Below, one piece after another: positions 61,476 to 64,000 of a DNA stretch of 64,000 nucleotides. The DNA lies in NCBI GenBank assembly GCA_051746985.1, contig JBNJFP010000015.1:5000-68999 (forward strand), given 5' to 3'. The notes beneath the pieces were generated by a model. The model worked only from the letters and a program-made list of their open reading frames with translations. It ran no database searches and was not told the origin of the DNA. This stretch comes from Fodinibius sp051746985. GTDB taxonomy: Bacteria; Bacteroidota; Rhodothermia; Balneolales; Balneolaceae. The position numbers and the translations under genes are program-made. Positions within the stretch are counted from its first letter, which is position 1. Each line of letters opens with the position of its first letter.

Positions 61476-62012
61476 TCACCCAAAAACCTCATCCATTACC
61501 TCTTCATGGATCTGCATCGCATCTTCGCCCCAAAGCACAAAGCGGATAAGCGAAACGTATTCCAGGCCATCTACTTGCTTCTTGATCGTATCAAAAGCAA
61601 CGCGGGCCGCATCTTTCATCGGATAACCAAACGCTCCCGTTGATATGGATGGAAAAGCAATGCGCTCGATCTGATGGTCTTCGGCAATATCCAAGGCATT
61701 TGTGTAACAGTTGGATAGCAATTCTTCGGCTGGCTCATCACGTCCATATACTGGACCCAGGCAATGGATAATATATTCGTTCGGCAAATTATGTCCGCCC
61801 GAAATAACGGCTTCGCCCGGCTTAATGGGAGCCATCGATCGGGTTTCTTCCGTTAACTCAGGTCCGGCTGCTCGATGAATAGCTCCGGCAACCCCTCCGC
61901 CAATTCGCAGTTCGGCATTAGCCGCATTTACCACCGCCTCCACATCGGGCTGGCTTGCAATATCTCCACGTTTTAGCTCAATCGTAACTTCTGACAAGGT
62001 TAACTCTTTCAT
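61476..62012 (-). CDS. Macrodomain protein, O-acetyl-ADP-ribose deacetylase type
   Basis: 178 aa. ELKRGDIASQPDVEAVVNAA and NAELRIGGGVAGAIHRAAGP are the MacroD/YmdB ADP-ribose-binding loops, with the catalytic Asn/Asp region intact; IAFPSISTGAFGYPMKDAAR is the second loop. Members remove O-acetyl-ADP-ribose or hydrolyse ADP-ribosyl-glutamate on proteins. Cytoplasmic, no signal. The 270-base stretch between its start and clpB should contain both divergent promoters; no other gene is seen there. Confidence 0.93.
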   Translation of the reverse strand: MKELTLSEVTIELKRGDIASQPDVEAVVNAANAELRIGGGVAGAIHRAAGPELTEETRSMAPIKPGEAVISGGHNLPNEYIIHCLGPVYGRDEPAEELLSNCYTNALDIAEDHQIERIAFPSISTGAFGYPMKDAARVAFDTIKKQVDGLEYVSLIRFVLWGEDAMQIHEEVMDEVFG

Positions 62013-62281
62013 AACAATTAACTATTAATTCCCATTTACTTACAAAACACAAAATGCAGTATGCAAATTCAATCGGAATACAATGTCATATCACTGTCAA
62101 AGCGACCCATTCTATTTCTGATCTGACAGATGAGCTACCATTATTTCAGTTCCCTTCGAAATGCGTCAGGTTAAAGACAATCAACACTGCAATTTAGACA
62201 TACTTTGGGTTTCGGTACGGTATTGGCTTCTATAACAGTGAAATAATCAAAAAAGAAATTTTCACTAAGTAGCTATCTATT

Positions 62282-64000
62282 ATGAACTTAGATAAACTTA
62301 CACTCAAAGCGCAGGAGGCGGTTCAATCGGCCGTAGAACTGGCCTCCAACAATAATCATCAGGCGGTGAGCCCCACTCACCTGCTCATGGCGTTTTTGTC
62401 GGATTCTGATAACGTCATTAATACTATTTTAAATAAACTGGGCGTTCGGATTCCCCAATTGAAAACCGAACTTGAGCAACGCATTGATAAGCTCCCCGTT
62501 GTAAAAGGAGCATCCGTATCGGGACAGTACCTCTCCAATGATACCAAAGAAGTATTCGACAACGCTCAAAAATCGGCCGACAGTCTGGGAGATGAGTACA
62601 TCAGCTCCGAGCATGTGCTTATCGGGATGATCGAATCCAAAAGCGAGGCCGGTACCCTTTTGAAAGAAATGGGCGTAAAAAAGGACGATGTTCTGAAAGT
62701 CCTTGAAGATGTTCGCGGCTCGCAAAAAGTGGACGATCCCAATGCAGAAAGTCGCTATAACGCCCTTAAAAAATATGGACGCGATCTCAACGAACAGGCT
62801 GAGAAAAACAAGCTTGATCCCGTTATAGGACGTGACCAGGAGATCCGCAGAATTATGCAGATTCTCTCTCGTCGGACGAAAAATAATCCCGTGCTGATCG
62901 GTGAACCGGGCGTCGGTAAAACGGCCATCGCCGAGGGTCTGGCCCTGCGCATCACCAAAGGCGACGTACCCGAAAGCCTCAAAACCAAGCGCATTGTTGC
63001 CCTTGATATGGGCGCGCTGATGGCCGGCACGAAATTCCGCGGTGAATTCGAGGAACGACTCAAAGCAATCGTAAATGAAGTCAACGATTCCGACGGCGAA
63101 ATCATCCTCTTTATTGATGAAATTCATACGCTCGTAGGCGCTGGTGCTACCGAAGGTGCCATGGATGCCGCTAATATCCTAAAACCTTCACTTGCTCGCG
63201 GTGAGCTTCACGCCATCGGTGCCACTACGCTGGATGAATACCGCAAGCACATCGAGAAGGACCGTGCCCTCGAGCGACGTATGCAGAAGGTATTAATTAA
63301 TGAACCTTCGGTTGAAGACACCGTCTCAATTTTACGTGGATTGCAGGAGCGATACGAATTGCACCACGGCGTTAAGATTCGTGATGAAGCCTTGGTTGCG
63401 GCAAGTGAGCTTTCACATCGCTACATCAGCGACCGGTTTCTGCCAGATAAGGCCATCGACCTGATCGATGAAGCTGCTTCACGACTTCGATTGGAGATCG
63501 ATTCTATGCCGGAAGAGCTCGACCAGGTTGAGCGACAAATACGTCAGCTGGAAATTGAACGCGAGGGACTCAAACGCGATCAGAATGAGGAAAAGATTGA
63601 GAATATTGAGAAAGAGCTCGCGGATCTTGAGGAAACGCGCAGTACCATGCGCAATCAGTGGGATAACGAACGCGATCTCATCAAGAAAACACGCGATCTG
63701 AAAAAGGCTATCGAAACGGCCCGCAATGAGGCTGAAAAAGCCGAGCGTACCGGGCAATATGAAAAGGTCGCGGAATTGCGATACGGCACCATCAATCAGC
63801 TGGAAAAAGACCTTGAGGAAACCCAGAAAAAGCTGGAGGAAGTGCAGGAAGGTCGCGCGATGCTCAAAGAAGAAGTGGAATATGAAGATATTGCCGATAT
63901 CGTTTCGCGCTGGACGGGCATCCCGGTGCGCAAGATGCTGCAGAGCGAACGAGAGAAGTTAGTGCACTTGGAAAAAGAACTGCATAAGCGCGTGGTGGGA
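62282..64000 (+). CDS. clpB: ATP-dependent disaggregase ClpB, 5' part (runs off the window)
   Basis: First 573 codons of ClpB, open at the window edge. The N-terminal repeat domain (about 1-150) begins MNLDKLTLKAQEAVQSAVEL. Walker A of the first AAA+ domain is GEPGVGKTAI and Walker B is IILFIDEIHTLVGAG. The coiled-coil middle domain (about 405-525) has long charged helices (DQVERQIRQLEIEREGLKRD). The last residues shown, RVVG, begin the second AAA+ domain. With DnaK and a DnaJ it rescues aggregated proteins; a CbpA-type DnaJ and Hsp20 are encoded 4-7 kb away. No CIRCE element was found upstream. Confidence 0.97.
   Translation, partial: MNLDKLTLKAQEAVQSAVELASNNNHQAVSPTHLLMAFLSDSDNVINTILNKLGVRIPQLKTELEQRIDKLPVVKGASVSGQYLSNDTKEVFDNAQKSADSLGDEYISSEHVLIGMIESKSEAGTLLKEMGVKKDDVLKVLEDVRGSQKVDDPNAESRYNALKKYGRDLNEQAEKNKLDPVIGRDQEIRRIMQILSRRTKNNPVLIGEPGVGKTAIAEGLALRITKGDVPESLKTKRIVALDMGALMAGTKFRGEFEERLKAIVNEVNDSDGEIILFIDEIHTLVGAGATEGAMDAANILKPSLARGELHAIGATTLDEYRKHIEKDRALERRMQKVLINEPSVEDTVSILRGLQERYELHHGVKIRDEALVAASELSHRYISDRFLPDKAIDLIDEAASRLRLEIDSMPEELDQVERQIRQLEIEREGLKRDQNEEKIENIEKELADLEETRSTMRNQWDNERDLIKKTRDLKKAIETARNEAEKAERTGQYEKVAELRYGTINQLEKDLEETQKKLEEVQEGRAMLKEEVEYEDIADIVSRWTGIPVRKMLQSEREKLVHLEKELHKRVVG

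Noticed and set aside
62013..62281. CIRCE or similar heat-shock operator upstream of clpB (also checked upstream of hsp20)
   Set aside because: No TTAGCACTC-N9-GAGTGCTAA type repeat is present in either region.
62429..63127. Long minus-strand open frame (232 codons) opposite clpB
   Set aside because: It is the reverse shadow of the strongly coding clpB frame, has no recognisable product and no start signal.
1..64000. CRISPR array, insertion sequence, prophage or integrative element
   Set aside because: No regularly spaced direct repeats, transposase, integrase or phage structural genes were found in any frame examined.

Overview
The window looks like chromosome from a member of the Bacteroidota/Balneolota branch (Balneolaceae-like). 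This is inferred from gene content and signals, not from a 16S gene; none is present. Evidence: tRNA promoters with a TTG...TANNTTTG layout instead of the E. coli -35/-10 pair, a TonB energy transducer, separate SecD and SecF, class II DAHP synthase, a carotenoid desaturase, many acidic proteins and moderate G+C. Gene density is high. I saw no rRNA operon, insertion sequence, prophage or CRISPR array, so this is mostly core genome with accessory patches.

Layout. 0.1-8 kb: NagZ-like GH3 enzyme, BrkB-type membrane protein, DinB-fold protein, then a likely operon of UmuD-like S24 protein, TetR regulator and ABC1/ADCK kinase, followed by a membrane-bound PP2C (SpoIIE/RsbU) phosphatase. 8-11 kb: redox block (bacilliredoxin, Mn-type superoxide dismutase, soluble transhydrogenase). 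11-20 kb: DUF429, aspS, a NarL-type response regulator, M23-like protein, tRNA-Met, proS, PAP2-like protein, NAD(P)HX repair enzyme and VanZ. 20-27 kb: tonB, Nudix, DUF1844, DUF1015-serC, rhomboid, tRNA-Thr, rlpA, crtI. 27-38 kb: pccB coupled to an acidic unknown protein, CcmA-like ATPase, MBL/Zn-ribbon pair, GroES-like protein, SDR, several unknown small genes and a ScyD-like lipoprotein. 38-48 kb: tRNA-Pro, methylmalonyl-CoA epimerase, serA, engB-purF, a decayed plus an intact tRNA-Gly cassette, purA, STAS protein, secF/secD. 48-64 kb: uvrA, WG-repeat lipoprotein, DAHP synthase, hsp20, htrA, cbpA-type DnaJ, a frameshifted outer-membrane protein, DUF2784, S1/P1 nuclease, macrodomain and the first 573 codons of clpB.

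Together the genes cover serine synthesis (serA, serC), purine synthesis (purF, purA), entry to aromatic amino acids, propionyl-CoA breakdown (pccB, epimerase), protein export (secD, secF), envelope proteostasis and heat shock (htrA, hsp20, cbpA, clpB) and oxidative defence. The PP2C phosphatase and STAS protein could be two parts of a partner-switching circuit. The observations I rate highest are: the UmuD homologue with both catalytic residues and the cleavage-site cysteine replaced, sitting behind a perfect palindrome; the diverged tandem copy of a whole tRNA-Gly-palindrome-terminator cassette; the shared promoter layout in front of four tRNA genes and two redox genes; three small genes of 52-56 codons (two zinc-ribbon proteins and a DUF1328 membrane peptide); and the single-base frameshift in the outer-membrane gene.
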